DNA of 64,000 nucleotides from Polyangiaceae bacterium (lineage in GTDB: Bacteria > Myxococcota_A > Polyangia > Polyangiales > Polyangiaceae). This document shows positions 1-8,847 of this stretch, one piece after another (the first letter of the stretch is position 1; every line of letters begins with the position of its first letter). The DNA lies in the NCBI GenBank assembly GCA_016719945.1, contig JADJYE010000005.1, positions 1 through 64,000 on the forward strand, given 5' to 3'. A program made the translations under genes and the position numbers. The notes under the pieces were generated by a model. The model saw only the letters and a list, made by a program, of their open reading frames with translations, did not search any database and was not told the origin of the DNA.

Positions 1-709
1 CGCTCTGCTCCGACTCAGCCTCGTTCGCACCCACCACCGTGGTGCGCAGCTCCTCCAGGATCAGCGCGAGCTGCTCCGAGGGACGACCTCCGAGCGATTC
101 CGGACGCGCGGACGCGATGATGCGCTCGAGCTCCTCGTTCTTCGCGGCGAGCTTCTCGACCAACGCGAGCACCTCGGCATGGTGGCCCCCGTCGAGCAGC
201 TCGCGGGCCACGTCGCCGGGGCGCCCGCGCATCGTCTTCTTTGGCGCGCCATCGCGCCGTACACCAAGCTCATCGCGCGTGATCTCGTCAAGACCACGCG
301 CGATGTTCTCGTCTCCTTTTTCGAGCGCGTCAGGCCGCGATCTCCGGAAGCCTTGCGCCGCCGGGGCCCAGCGCCTCGCCGAGGGCGACGACGACAGGTC
401 CAGTCCCTCGAGCAGCATCGCCAGCTCGTGAGCATCGATCTCGACGCGCACTGCGTCAGCGCGGACTCGTTCTGGGAAGGTGAACCGTCCTCGCTCGAGA
501 CGCTTGTGCACGATGGTGAAGCCCCCGCGGGTCCACACCAGCATCTTCACCTGGCAGCCTCGACGGTTGAGGAACAGGAACACGTGACCCGACAGTGGGT
601 CGTCACCGAGCACGCAGCGGACCTCGTTCGAGAGCCCCTCGAACGACTTGCGCAGGTTCGCGGCGGCCGTCGCCACGTACACGCGAACGCTGCTGGGCAG
701 GAGGATCAT
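1..709 (-). CDS. IS66 TnpB fused in frame to TnpC N-terminus (partial)
   Basis: The first about 115 residues are a TnpB (IS66 Orf2) protein, with recognisable stretches such as NLRKSFEGLSN and FLNRRGCQVKMLVWTRGGF. IS66 normally stops after the LLEGLDL segment. Here I see no stop codon: the same frame runs on through a linker into the TnpC leucine-zipper start (RELLDGGHHAEVLALVEKL) and leaves the window. The ATG at 709-707 overlaps the tnpA stop as ATGA, so translation is coupled. The fusion could be a real lineage trait, a lost stop, or an indel. The transposase catalytic domain is not in the window. Confidence 0.65.
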   Translation of the reverse strand, partial: MILLPSSVRVYVATAAANLRKSFEGLSNEVRCVLGDDPLSGHVFLFLNRRGCQVKMLVWTRGGFTIVHKRLERGRFTFPERVRADAVRVEIDAHELAMLLEGLDLSSSPSARRWAPAAQGFRRSRPDALEKGDENIARGLDEITRDELGVRRDGAPKKTMRGRPGDVARELLDGGHHAEVLALVEKLAAKNEELERIIASARPESLGGRPSEQLALILEELRTTVVGANEAESEQS

Positions 710-1083
710 GCGACACCTCCAACCTGGCTCACGAAGCGCGCGAGCCACACCGCGTCGATCTGCTCCGGCTCACGCACCTGCACGACCGCGCGCCCGACAC
801 GCACCGTGAGCGCGCCGCTGTCCCCCGATCGATACCGGCACCGCCTCCGCTTCCGCCGCACGAAGACCGGCAGCAGTGCAGTTGAACGCTCCTCCCGTTG
901 GCGGCGCGGCAACGGCACTCCGAGCCGCTTGCTCCATTGCCTCAACCGCTGACCGCTGAAGCCATGTTGGCGTGCGAACGCCTCGGGCCCGAGCGCGCTC
1001 GACGCCAGCGCGTTCAGCGCTTCGCGCGCCGTCGTCTCACTCCATCGCGCGTGGCTCGACCACGCGCTCCTCTTCTTCGACAT
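706..1083 (-). CDS. IS66 TnpA
   Basis: 125-residue IS66 Orf1/TnpA accessory protein with a helix-turn-helix: SETTAREALNALASSALG is followed by AFARQHGFSGQRLRQWSKRL. The C-terminal part is basic. It is the first gene of the minus-strand tnpA-tnpB-tnpC operon and ends in a 4-base overlap with tnpB. It has no host function and is required only with its partners for IS66 transposition. Confidence 0.75.
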   Translation of the reverse strand: MSKKRSAWSSHARWSETTAREALNALASSALGPEAFARQHGFSGQRLRQWSKRLGVPLPRRQREERSTALLPVFVRRKRRRCRYRSGDSGALTVRVGRAVVQVREPEQIDAVWLARFVSQVGGVA

Positions 1084-1182
1084 CGCGACACCTCCGGTCG
1101 GCGCGTTACTCGCCGCACGGCGGAAGTCGACCTCAGCCGCTGGCCAGGTCTACCCGGGCTTGGGCGGACAGATACCATCGGC

Positions 1183-1890
1183 GTGAACGGTGGCTACCTT
1201 GGCGATTTCTCCTATCGTACTCACTTTGAGTTTTATCCACAATTCTGCGATTTGGACATTGACCCGAGTGCGCTCTCCGGCACCACGCGCGAGCGGTTCA
1301 TCGACATCTTGAGCAAAGCGGGTCCCGCGGCACAGGCGCGGATTATCCGCGGGATCCTCGCAAAGTATCCCAGTGGGTCGGTCAAGCTTCGTACCGCGGA
1401 GAAGTCCGCGCGCCTTGAGGCTATGGCGTCTCGGCTCGAAGCAGGGGGCGCCGTTCCACTGGCGACGCCTGCCTTCACGAGCGAGGTGTTGCTTCGCGCG
1501 ATCGCTGACGCTGAGACCTTGCTCACCACTTCGGGCGCGCAGAGCGGCGTCGATCGAATGCATACTGCGTTTCACGGTTTTCTGAAGCTCGCCTGTGCGC
1601 GCAGGGGAATCACGTATGGTGCAGACCCGAGCATCACGGAACTCTATAAGGCTCTCCGAAGGGAACATCCGGCTCTCCGCGAGATTGGCGTTCATGGCGA
1701 CGAGGTCGAACGCGTAATCAAATCATTCGCCTCGGCCATCGATTCGCTGAACACGCTCCGGAACCGGGGCAGCGTCGCCCACCCGAACGACGCCCTGCTC
1801 GGTCCCGCCGAAGCGCTTCTCTATATCAACGCCGTTCGTTCCCTGATGACCTATCTCGGCGCAAAATTGTCGTCGACGGGCGCCGGCTAA
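1183..1890 (+). CDS. Abortive-infection-family protein (Abi C-terminal domain)
   Basis: 235 residues from a GTG start. The C-terminal third carries the conserved pattern of the Abi_C family: HTAFHGFLKLAC, a central YKALRREHPAL helix, and LRNRGSVAHPN. The N-terminal half (YLGDFSYRTHFEFYP, then ALSGTTRERFIDIL) is typical of abi-like proteins but has no assigned chemistry. The family is linked to phage exclusion; the mechanism here is unknown. The stop codon lies inside the R'' end of attC-1, as expected for a cassette gene. The longer open frame upstream overlaps the IS66 end and is not used. Confidence 0.65.
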   Translation: MNGGYLGDFSYRTHFEFYPQFCDLDIDPSALSGTTRERFIDILSKAGPAAQARIIRGILAKYPSGSVKLRTAEKSARLEAMASRLEAGGAVPLATPAFTSEVLLRAIADAETLLTTSGAQSGVDRMHTAFHGFLKLACARRGITYGADPSITELYKALRREHPALREIGVHGDEVERVIKSFASAIDSLNTLRNRGSVAHPNDALLGPAEALLYINAVRSLMTYLGAKLSSTGAG

Positions 1891-1968
1891 CCAGGCGTTG
1901 CACCAGTCGACCGCCGTCGGTCGCTTCGCTCCCTCTGGCGTTCGCAGGTGAACTCCAGTACGTTAGTA
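1886..1968 (+). other. attC-like recombination site 1
   Basis: R''/L'' side GGCTAACCAGGCGTTGCACC; L'/R' side GGTGAACTCCAGTACGTTAG. GTTGCACC pairs with GGTGAAC leaving one unpaired G in L'', the extrahelical base that sets attC orientation (plus here). The intervening bases form a GC-rich stem. The site follows the Abi gene directly. Confidence 0.6.
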
Positions 1969-1979
1969 GCGGGACAGAA

Positions 1980-2396
1980 TCACGCCTCCAGTAGCTGCTT
2001 GATCCGCTGGTGAGACAGTCCCAGGAGCTCTCCGGTGTCACGGAGCGACAACCCAGCACGTCGTAGCACCTTGGCGCTCTCCACTACGGCCTTCGCCGCC
2101 TCTGCATCCTTCCGCGCAGCCTCCTCGCGCGCTCGACGCGCCCGGTCCACTGCGCGCCTCGCCGCACTCGGCACCCGAACTTCCTCCTCGAACACCGCCG
2201 TCTCGGCAATCTTCTCGGCCTCTTCGAGAACGTCGTCGCACAGCGCCAAGGCTTCACGAACATTCTTGCGCGCTTCCGCGATAGATCTCCCGTGCGAACG
2301 ACAACCGGCTACCTCCGGGATAGAGACGTGCCAGCCCGCCCCATCAGGCTCGAACACTACCTTCACTTGCCGAGCAGCCACTTTTTTCCGAAGCAT
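1980..2396 (-). CDS. hicB: HicB-like antitoxin
   Basis: 138 residues. Residues about 9-50 form the HicB fold (VKVVFEPDGAGWHVSIPEV, then SIAEARKNVREAL). A long Ala/Arg/Glu-rich helix follows, and the C-terminus is a helix-turn-helix (LSLRDTGELLGLSHQRIKQL) for operator binding. HicB antitoxins normally follow a hicA toxin on the same strand. Here the region upstream (2418 onwards) is an ISKra4-like element, and I found no hicA remnant on its far side, so this antitoxin appears orphaned by the insertion. Confidence 0.7.
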   Translation of the reverse strand: MLRKKVAARQVKVVFEPDGAGWHVSIPEVAGCRSHGRSIAEARKNVREALALCDDVLEEAEKIAETAVFEEEVRVPSAARRAVDRARRAREEAARKDAEAAKAVVESAKVLRRAGLSLRDTGELLGLSHQRIKQLLEA

Positions 2397-2417
2397 GGCT
2401 CAAGGTCCTTCTCTATT

Positions 2418-4081
2418 GGGTGCAGATCCCACTGTGCATCCAATGGTTTCATGATCACTACGCGGCTTTCTTGAGCACGGCGTCATGCGTCCGGGTCGGT
2501 ACAGGTTGAGCCGCGAGACGCACCCGACGGGCACCGAGGAATTGCTCGAAGTCACCCCAGAGGCCATTGATGAGGACGCAGCGGAGCTGGAGGACGGCCT
2601 CGGCGCGATCGCGACTCCACCGCATGCCGGGGCCGTCGAGCCGGACACCGACGAGGTGACGTACCGCCCCCTCGATGATTCCGCTGGAGATGTCGAGGTC
2701 CTGTCGGCGCAAGCGCGAGTACTCCAGCCGAGCGGCGTTCTTGCGGAGGTGCGCCGCGACCTCGGCGAGCACTTCTCGCCGGTACTTGTTGCCGGGGCCG
2801 GTGACGGGGTCGCTTCGAGCGCTGCCTCGATGACCGCGGCGACCTCAGCGTGCTTGCCATGCCGAAGGCTGCGCTTCTGCTCGGCGACCCACGCCTCAAG
2901 GTGCTGGCGCTCGCGCCGAGTGCCGCGGCAGATCGCCTTGCCGGCTTTCCAGAGCTTCTCGACGACGTGGAACCAATCGAGACAGACGTCGGCGTCGGGG
3001 AAGAAACTCCTGCTGCAGCGACCAGAGAACCTCGGCGCCGTCCGCGATGAACAACACCTTCTTGAACTTCTTGGTCCCGTAGCCTCGCCGCCGCGCCTCG
3101 GCGTGGATCCATTCGAAGAGCGCGCGATAGCTCACGAACGTCGCGTACGTCCGCTTGTTCGCCGGGCCCTCCAAGCGACCGTCGGCTGCTCGTCGCAGCG
3201 TGTAGAGCACGCCGACGGCAGCCATCTTGGCGTTCTTCGACTTCTTCCCCGGTCCGCGCCGCTTGCGGGGATGCTCCTGCCGCTTCTTGCGTCGCGCATG
3301 CCGACGGTTCACGTCGCGAGTCCCGTGCGGAACGGCGCGCCGCGCGTGCTCGCGGGTGGGATCGCCGGCGCACCCTTGCCGTCGACCGTGATCACGAGGA
3401 CCTCACCGTCTTCGTCGGGCGGGGGCGCTTGCTCCAGGAACGGCCGCGCCTGCGCCGCCGACGGCGTCCACGATCCTCAGCACCGATCGCGAGCTGGGCG
3501 CCCACGCGAGCAGGCTCTTCATCAACTCCCGGGACGCCGCGAACGCCATCAGGGCGGTGAGCCGCGCCACCAGCGTCACCACGGGCAACGTGAAGCCGCC
3601 TGCCAGCCCGACCTCACGATCGAAGGGTAGGTCTCGCGACGCCCGCGGTGCGCCGACCAGCCGACCGACCGGACGCGCCACCGCGACCTTCCCGAAACGC
3701 GTTCCAATCTCGACGCCCTCCGCCCCCACGATCTCGTAGCGGCGGTCCGCGTGCGAGTACCGCTTGCCGTCATCCACGCCGACGCACGCTGGTCGAAGTA
3801 CGCCCCATCAGAAGCTGCCCCAGCGCCAGCGAACCGGCCCACGCCGCCCCCTCCGCCTCCTCTGCGCTGGTCGCGCGCTCGACGGTACGTCGGACCTCAC
3901 GGACTCGACGGTCGACTTCGTCCCACGATTGCTGGATACTCGCCATTGGGGTCGCTCCCTGGTGATGGTTGTCGCTTCGCAACCGCGATTATCATCAGGA
4001 CGAGCGTCCCCGCCTATCCGCTTCACCCCCGAATCAGGCCAATTCTGCGACCAACATGCGTGCACACTGGGACCTGCACCC
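2418..4081 (-). mobile_element. ISKra4-like insertion sequence 1
   Basis: Imperfect 21-bp terminal inverted repeats lie at 2418-2438 (GGGTGCAGATCCC...) and, reversed, at 4061-4081 (GGGTGCAGGTCCC...); 19 of 21 positions match. Between them is one decayed minus-strand transposase. The length of about 1.66 kb suits the family. It sits immediately upstream of hicB. I could not identify a target duplication. Confidence 0.7.
2458..3946 (-). pseudogene. ISKra4-family transposase (frameshifted)
   Basis: The protein is readable only in pieces. The N-terminus begins near MASIQQSWDEVDRRV. A middle piece reads RRYEIVGAEGVEIGTRFGKV and LAALMAFAASRELMKSLL-like helices. The core carries KKVLFIADGAEVLWSLQQEF. 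The C-terminus reads DISSGIIEGAVRHLVGVRLD and GPGMRWSRDRAEAVLQLRC, the family's hallmark end. At least three frame changes (near 3775, 3320-3400 and 2770-2900) make it non-functional as read. The start is the ATG at 3946. Confidence 0.7.
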
Positions 4082-4273
4082 GACAGTATTGGATAGCCCT
4101 GCTGCGCGGCGAGGACCAATGGGACCTCCGCCCACGCGCGCGGTCGGCCCTGCGAGGTCGAGGTCGAGCAGAACGGGGCTGTCTCCTTCTCCTCGATCTG
4201 GTGCCCGCGCTCGGATCGTTTGCGCGATCGGCGCTGGCTCTGTGTGGTCTTCCCGCTTCCCACCATCGCGGGG
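4082..4273. other. Short segment between ISKra4-like and IS21 ends
   Basis: 192 bp with no recognisable gene. A minus-strand open frame (starting MVGSGKTTQSQRRS) crosses it, but I see no family signature. It does not look like a hicA remnant. Confidence 0.3.
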
Positions 4274-4289
4274 TGCGGATCTCGCGCGC

Positions 4290-4470
4290 GCGTGAACGCT
4301 CGGATCGCGATGACTTGAACGCCTGGATCGCAACTTCGTGAACGCCGGGATCGCCGGGACTTGAACACCCGGATCGCGACCACGTGAACACCGAGATCGG
4401 CGCCTCGTGAACGCCGGGATCGGGCTCGTGAACGCGTGGATCGCGAGATCTGAACAGAGCGAAGCCGTCT
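4290..4470 (+). repeat. IS21 left subterminal repeats
   Basis: About eight degenerate copies of a unit near 22-26 bp, of the form TGAACGCCGGGATCGC. IS21 transposase is known to bind multiple terminal repeats. The inverted counterparts lie at 10928-10995. Confidence 0.7.
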
Positions 4471-4509
4471 GAGGCCGTGCAAGGCCGGGCCCGGGGTACG
4501 GGCGTGGCC

Positions 4510-4748
4510 ATGGAGCGCATGGCGATGAGCAGGATTCGCGAGATTCTTAGGCTTCGGTGGCAAGGGCACAGCGTGCGCGACGTTTCGGCCGCGGTAGGGG
4601 CCAGCGTTGGCGTCGTGAGTGCCGCGACGAACCGCGCGAAGCACGTTGGGCTCGACGAGGCCGGCGTGGACGCGCTCGACGACGACGCGCTCGAGGAGCG
4701 CCTCTACGGACCGCGCGGGGGCTCGGGGCGGCGAGACCCGGACCGACC
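4510..4748 (+). pseudogene. istA: istA 5' part (IS21 transposase N-terminus, interrupted)
   Basis: 79 codons encode the IstA N-terminal helix-turn-helix: SRIREILRLRWQGHSVRDVS followed by AAVGASVGVVSAATNRA, then DDDALEERLYGPRGG. The frame is cut at 4748 by the nested element. When 4748 is joined to 8848 the frame continues exactly into the rest of IstA (..RRDPDRP+LPDPVWIHTEL..). This shows that a recent clean insertion, not decay, disabled the gene. Confidence 0.8.
4740..4748. repeat. Target-site duplication, left copy
   Basis: GGACCGACC, repeated exactly at 8839-8847 on the other side of the nested IS21-like element. Confidence 0.85.
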
Positions 4749-4869
4749 TTCGGCGGCGCCCTCAGGGTGATCCACTGGGCGGCTAGATGATGATCCACAC
4801 GCGCAGGGCGCGGGTGGTCGGAGCGGCGCGATCGTGACCCACGGGGCGCCACTGCGGGCAGCCTTGGGA

Positions 4870-5716
4870 TCACTCCTTCGCGGGTTTCTTGTTGGCCTTC
4901 GCGCTCGCTCGCTTCTCTGCGACGTGCTGCCGGTAGCTGGGGCCGTCGATGTCGATGCGGATCGCGAGCATGGCGAGGCGGTCGAGGATCGCCATCGCGA
5001 CGGTCGCGTCGCCCAAGTACCTGCCCCAATCGCTGAGAGCGATGTTGGAGGTCACGGCCGTCGACGCCTTGCCGTGTCTTAGGTCGATCAGGTTGAAGAG
5101 GGTATGCGCGGCGGTCGGCTCGTTGTCACGCTTCTTCACCTGGCCAAGACCGACGTCATCGATGATGAGCAGCGCAGGCCGCGCCCACGCCTTGAGCCGC
5201 CGCTCGTAGGTGCCGTCGGCGAGACCGGCGTGGAGGTCATCGAGCAGGTCGACGCAGCGAGCGTAGCGGACGTACAGCTGATGCTCGCAGGCGCGGCGGC
5301 CGATCGCCATGAGGAGGTGGCTCTTGCCGGTCCCGCTCTTGCCGGTGATGACGAGGTCATCGCATCGGCCCACGAAGTCGAGGTGCGCGAGGCTCGGCGA
5401 AGGCGGCCTTGTCGAGGGTCGGCTGGAAGGACCAGTCGAAGGCTTCGAGGGTCTTGTGCTCACGGATGCCGCTGCCATCGATCCGCCGCGTGACACGCTG
5501 CTCGAGCTTGCGAGCTGCCTCGGCGCCGAGCACGCGCTCGAGCAGGCTGGTTGGCCCGGGGCGCTCGCGGAGCGCCCTGGCGAGAGTGTCGTCGAGCGTG
5601 TCGAGGGTATGCGTCAGGCCGAGGAAGGCGAGGTGTCGTCGCAGTCGCTCGAGGGATTCGTCTCCGCCGTCGTCGTGTCCGGCGTCGTTGACGGGTCGCG
5701 TCGGTCGCTTGGCCAT
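4870..5716 (-). pseudogene. istB: IstB-like ATPase of the nested element (frameshifted)
   Basis: The start at 5716 has an AAGGAG ribosome site. The N-terminal part reads LERLRRHLAFLGLTHTLDTL and FDWSFQPTLDKA. After a frame change near 5380 the AAA+ core follows: Walker A GKSGTGKSH, Walker B ALLIIDDVG, then TSNIALSDWGRYLGD. IstB is the ATPase that helps IstA choose and capture targets. The frameshift should prevent a full-length product unless the base calls are wrong. Confidence 0.75.
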
Positions 5717-5739
5717 TCGGTCGTCTCCTTGCATTGCGC

Positions 5740-7250
5740 GCTAGAGCTGCGCGGCGTCGAGGGGGCGCCCGGGATGCGGTCGTACTCGGTCAGGTCCCGC
5801 GGTCCAGTGCGCACCTCGCCGATCGCGTCAGCGAGACGCCTGACCGTCTGCTCGGCGACGTACTCGTCGAGCGTGCGTGGGCTCGCGTGTGCCGCGACGA
5901 TGCGCTCGACGGCTCGGGCCTCGAGGGCGCCATAGGAGGCGGCGTGACCGAGCGCTGCGTCGAGATCGGCGGTGTCGAAACGCTCGCGCAAGAGCAAGAT
6001 CTGGCGCGCCTGATGCCCCCAAACTCGGGGCGGTCCAGCGCTCATGAGGTGGAAGAAAGTCTCCGCGCGCTGGCCCATCTGCTCGAAGGCGACGCGGAGC
6101 TGGTCGAGATCGAGCGGGCTCCTTCGCGAAGGGCGCGGGTGGATGCCGGTAGGGTCGATCTTCTTGCCGGCGCCCCTGGGGCCCAGCTCGTGCCGGGCGA
6201 TGCAGCGCAGGTCGGCGGCGTAGACGAAGAGGCTCTCGCTGGGTGACGCGCACGGGCAGCAGGTCGGTGACGTGGTCGTAGGGGACCGCGTAGTGATTGC
6301 CGTCCCAGGACACGAAGCCGTCGATGCTGCACGTCCTGTAGGCGACGCGAGCGGTGTCATAGTCATGTCGAGGGCGCAGCACGAGGTGGTCGCGCTCCTC
6401 GGGAAAGCGCTCCAGCGGCGTCGTCCGTGACGCCGTCGATGGTCGACGATCGTGTCGAGCCATCTGCGCATCTGGCCGCGGAGGTCGTCGAAGTCCGTGA
6501 AGGATCGACCATTGAAGAAGGAGCGCTCGACCTCCCAGAAGCTGCGCTCGACGCGTGGCTTGTCGTTTGGGTGTCCGCGCCGGACGGCCACCGGCCGGAA
6601 GCCGTAGTGGGTCGCGAAGGCGAGCATGCGCGGGTTGTAGATGGGCTGGTGGCCCTCCCAGCGCAGGACCACGGGCTTCTGGCTGTCGTACTTGCACTCG
6701 CGCAGCGCCCCGAGTCGGTCGAAGGCGCCGACGTGCCCGTCCATGAGCGCAAAGAGGTCCGATTGCCGGTAGACGTCGATGTGTTTGCGCTTGAGAAGAC
6801 CAATACGTAGCTGAAGCCCTGGACCTTCTCTTTGCGCCCGCTCGTGTAGGTCACCTCCCACGGCGACCAATCGTTTTCGGCCATCTCGCCGGGTCCCTAG
6901 CTCGGCGTGATCGGATTGGCAGGGGCCGGGGCCGGACGCAGCCTGCGCACGCGCTTCTTCACCGCGGTGTATCCCCCAGCGAAGCCCTCCTCGCGCAAGA
7001 CCTCGAAGATGCGCTGAGCCGTAATGTCCTCGTATTGCCCGAGCAGCGCCACGATACGCGGCAGGTGCGCGTCCAGCGGCGAGGCGCGAGGCGCGCGCGC
7101 CGGAGCTGCCGCAAGCGCAGTGTGGGGCTCAGCGCGCGAGCGCGCGTGCTCCCTGAGCAGTGCGCGGACGGTGTTCCGGCTGACGCCGAGCGCCCGCGTG
7201 AGCGCTCGGCGCGATACCCCCTGCTCGGCGAGGATCACCACCTGGTGCAC
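5740..7250 (-). pseudogene. istA: IstA-like transposase of the nested element (frameshifted)
   Basis: The N-terminal HTH (MHQVVILAEQGVSRRALTRA, then LGVSRNTVRALLREH) and ITAQRIFEVLREEGF are in one frame. The DDE core follows in others: SPWEVTYTSG, then LFALMDGHVGAFDRLG, GHPNDKPRVERSFWEVERSF, and NHYAVPYDHVTDLLPV. I count at least three frame changes (about 6890, 6800, 6430). The start overlaps the end of the ParB-like gene by 16 bp and the end meets istB, so the three genes form one operon. Confidence 0.75.
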
Positions 7251-8201
7251 GAGGCTCCTCGCGCGTACGCCACGTCGCGGTCATGCGACGGCGCGCCCCG
7301 TCGGATCACCGCAGCCACCGTGCTCGTGAGCGCCCCTAGCACTGGCTGCAGACCGCGCAGCGCGGCGACGATCAACTCGGCCGCCTCGGGGCCGTGCGTC
7401 GCCACCGGCGCTGCGAGCAGCCGCGCCTGCAGGCGCGCCGCCGTCCCGCTGCACGGTCGCCAAGTCGCCGCCAACCAATCAGCCTCGGCGCGCTGCTCGG
7501 GTGGGGCGCAGCCCAGGGCCGCGCCGCCGTGGCCAGTCCCTGCGCGTAATGGGCGATTCTCCGGGCCCCAGGGAGACATCATCACTGCACTCCAGGAGCT
7601 CGGCGACCATCAGCTCCGCCTGGCGCACGGTCAGCCCTCGACGAATCACCACGCCGGCGGTCGCGTGCTGGTTGCCACGTGGCAACTGCCCGAGCACCAC
7701 CGCCGCGCGCGGTGCGAGCAGCCCCAGGCGGACGTCGGCCTGCACGGCGGGGTCGAGCGCCTCCACCAGCATCAAGCGGCGGTGCACCCAGCTCTTGTGA
7801 CGACCGAGCCGCTGCGCGATGGCCGGCTGCAACAGACCGTGCTCGCGATAGAGCGCGCGCACCAACCATCCCTCCTCGAGCTCCGTCAAGTTGCGCGCCG
7901 CGTGCAGCGCCGCGATCAGCAGCGTCGCACCACTCGCGTCGACCTCGACGACCTGCGCGCGCAGCGTGGCCCATCCAAGCGCCCGCGCGGCTCGCAGCCG
8001 TTTGAAGCCGTCGATGATCTCCACCGACCCGCCGTCCACGAAGCCGACCGCGGCGGTCATCTGTCCGTGTCGCGCGAGCGAGCGACGCATCGCATCCAGT
8101 GCCGACGCCTCACACAGCCTAAGCGCTCCGAGCCGCTCGCCCAGGTCGGCGACGGGGATCTCCTTCGATTCGTCGAGCACCATCGCGAACACGATTCGCA
8201 T
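7235..8201 (-). pseudogene. ParB-like protein carried by IS21-like element (frameshift near 7,500-7,570)
   Basis: ParB/Spo0J-type N-terminal domain: DALDAMRRSLARHG-like helix, then EIIDGFKRLRAARALGWATL, which corresponds to the ParB GxRRxxA box. A central HTH follows (LLQPAIAQRLGRHKSWVHRR). The first frame ends at 7479, but the next frame (7585-7235, LIVAALRGLQPVLGALTSTV) looks coding and runs to the istA start, so one indel is likely. It lies inside the duplication-bounded element, so it is probably a transposon accessory protein (DNA binding or target choice) rather than a partition protein. Confidence 0.65.
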
Positions 8202-8287
8202 GGCCCGGGAGCTCACCCCATCGTCATGCGTGACAGCCGCCACGTCGTCGCTCTATTCCGACGGAATCTCCACCACTTGTGTACGGA

Positions 8288-8460
8288 AGCTGGCGCGTGA
8301 CATCGACCCCGGCTCGGCCAGCAAGCCGCCCGAACGCGGCAGAAAATTCAGCCAGATCGCGCAGCAAGCTGGCGCGTGACCGAAGCCAGCGCGCGATCCA
8401 CGAACTGGACCATATTTCTCCGGAAGTCCGGCATCTTGTCCCTCGAAGCTGGCGCGTGAC
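8288..8460. repeat. Three 14-bp direct repeats at 79-80 bp spacing
   Basis: AGCTGGCGCGTGAC occurs exactly at 8288, 8367 and 8447. A partial copy (GCGTGACAGCCG) lies near 8228. They fill the gap between the zinc-ribbon gene and the ParB-like gene. They could be binding sites for the ParB-like protein or IstA, or internal transposase sites. Confidence 0.75.
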
Positions 8461-8722
8461 AGCCGGGGCCAACACGACCCTCTCGGGCCTTGTGCCGGTG
8501 GGCGCGCTGCCGCGTCGCCTCGTCCTCGCGGTGCTCGGCGAGCTCGCTGCGCCGCCGCTTACGCGCGAGCTTCCGATCTCGATGGGCCCGACACGCCGCC
8601 CCGCAGACCCGTTGGGTCAGCAGCGCCCTCGGCGACGGCGTGAACGTCCTGCGACACTCGCTGCATCGTCGGCGCGCCCTCGGCATGCCCGAGCGTCGCG
8701 ACTCGAACGCAGCCGGCCGCAT
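8348..8722 (-). CDS. Small zinc-ribbon/basic protein of the nested element
   Basis: 124 residues in the long form; an internal ATG (8686) would give a start at MPRARRRCSECRRTF. The paired cysteines CSEC and CGAAC are followed by a highly basic helix (AHRDRKLARKRRRSELAEHR), which suggests a nucleic-acid-binding zinc ribbon. The C-terminal part runs over two of the 14-bp repeats. It is upstream of the ParB-like gene on the same strand and inside the bounded element. Function is not known. Confidence 0.5.
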   Translation of the reverse strand: MRPAAFESRRSGMPRARRRCSECRRTFTPSPRALLTQRVCGAACRAHRDRKLARKRRRSELAEHREDEATRQRAHRHKAREGRVGPGCHAPASRDKMPDFRRNMVQFVDRALASVTRQLAARSG

Positions 8723-8838
8723 TCTCGACGAGGGGCCCCTCCAGCTGGGTCACGATCGCGCCGCGACGGTCCAGCCGCCAGCGGCGCCCAGGGTCACCAA
8801 CGCGCCGCGGGGTGGGTCAGTCCAAGGGCGCCGCTAAA

Positions 8839-8847
8839 GGACCGACC
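8839..8847. repeat. Target-site duplication, right copy
   Basis: GGACCGACC, identical to 4740-4748. The istA frame resumes at 8848. Confidence 0.85.

Larger units (their letters stand above)
1..1109 (-). mobile_element. IS66-family element, right end (cut by window edge)
   Basis: The segment carries IS66 tnpA, tnpB and the start of tnpC on the minus strand. The right terminus is placed at about 1109 because the minus strand there begins GTAACGCGCCGACCGG, which fits the usual IS66 inverted-repeat start (GTAA.CG..). The left end lies outside the window. The element abuts the first recognisable cassette gene of the array at 1183. Confidence 0.7.
4749..8838 (-). mobile_element. Nested IS21-like element with zinc-ribbon and ParB-like genes
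   Basis: A 4.09-kb insertion flanked by a 9-bp direct repeat. Its termini are imperfect inverted repeats: TT(C/T)(G/A)GCGGCGCCCT at the left end and, reversed, at the right end, with about 20 of 27 positions matching. Minus-strand gene order is zinc-ribbon protein (8722), ParB-like protein (8201), istA (7250), istB (5716). IS21 usually carries only istA and istB, so the two extra genes are notable. istA, istB and the ParB-like gene all carry frameshifts. Confidence 0.8.

Noticed and set aside
2400..2452. hicA remnant upstream of hicB
   Set aside because: The short frame from 2452 reads through the ISKra4 inverted repeat and shows no HicA motif.
7235..8201. ParB-like gene as evidence of a plasmid or chromosome partition locus
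   Set aside because: It lies inside an element bounded by a 9-bp duplication, overlaps istA, and has no ParA neighbour.
8288..8460. CRISPR array
   Set aside because: Three 14-bp repeats at 79-80 bp spacing are too short and too far apart, and no cas gene is present.
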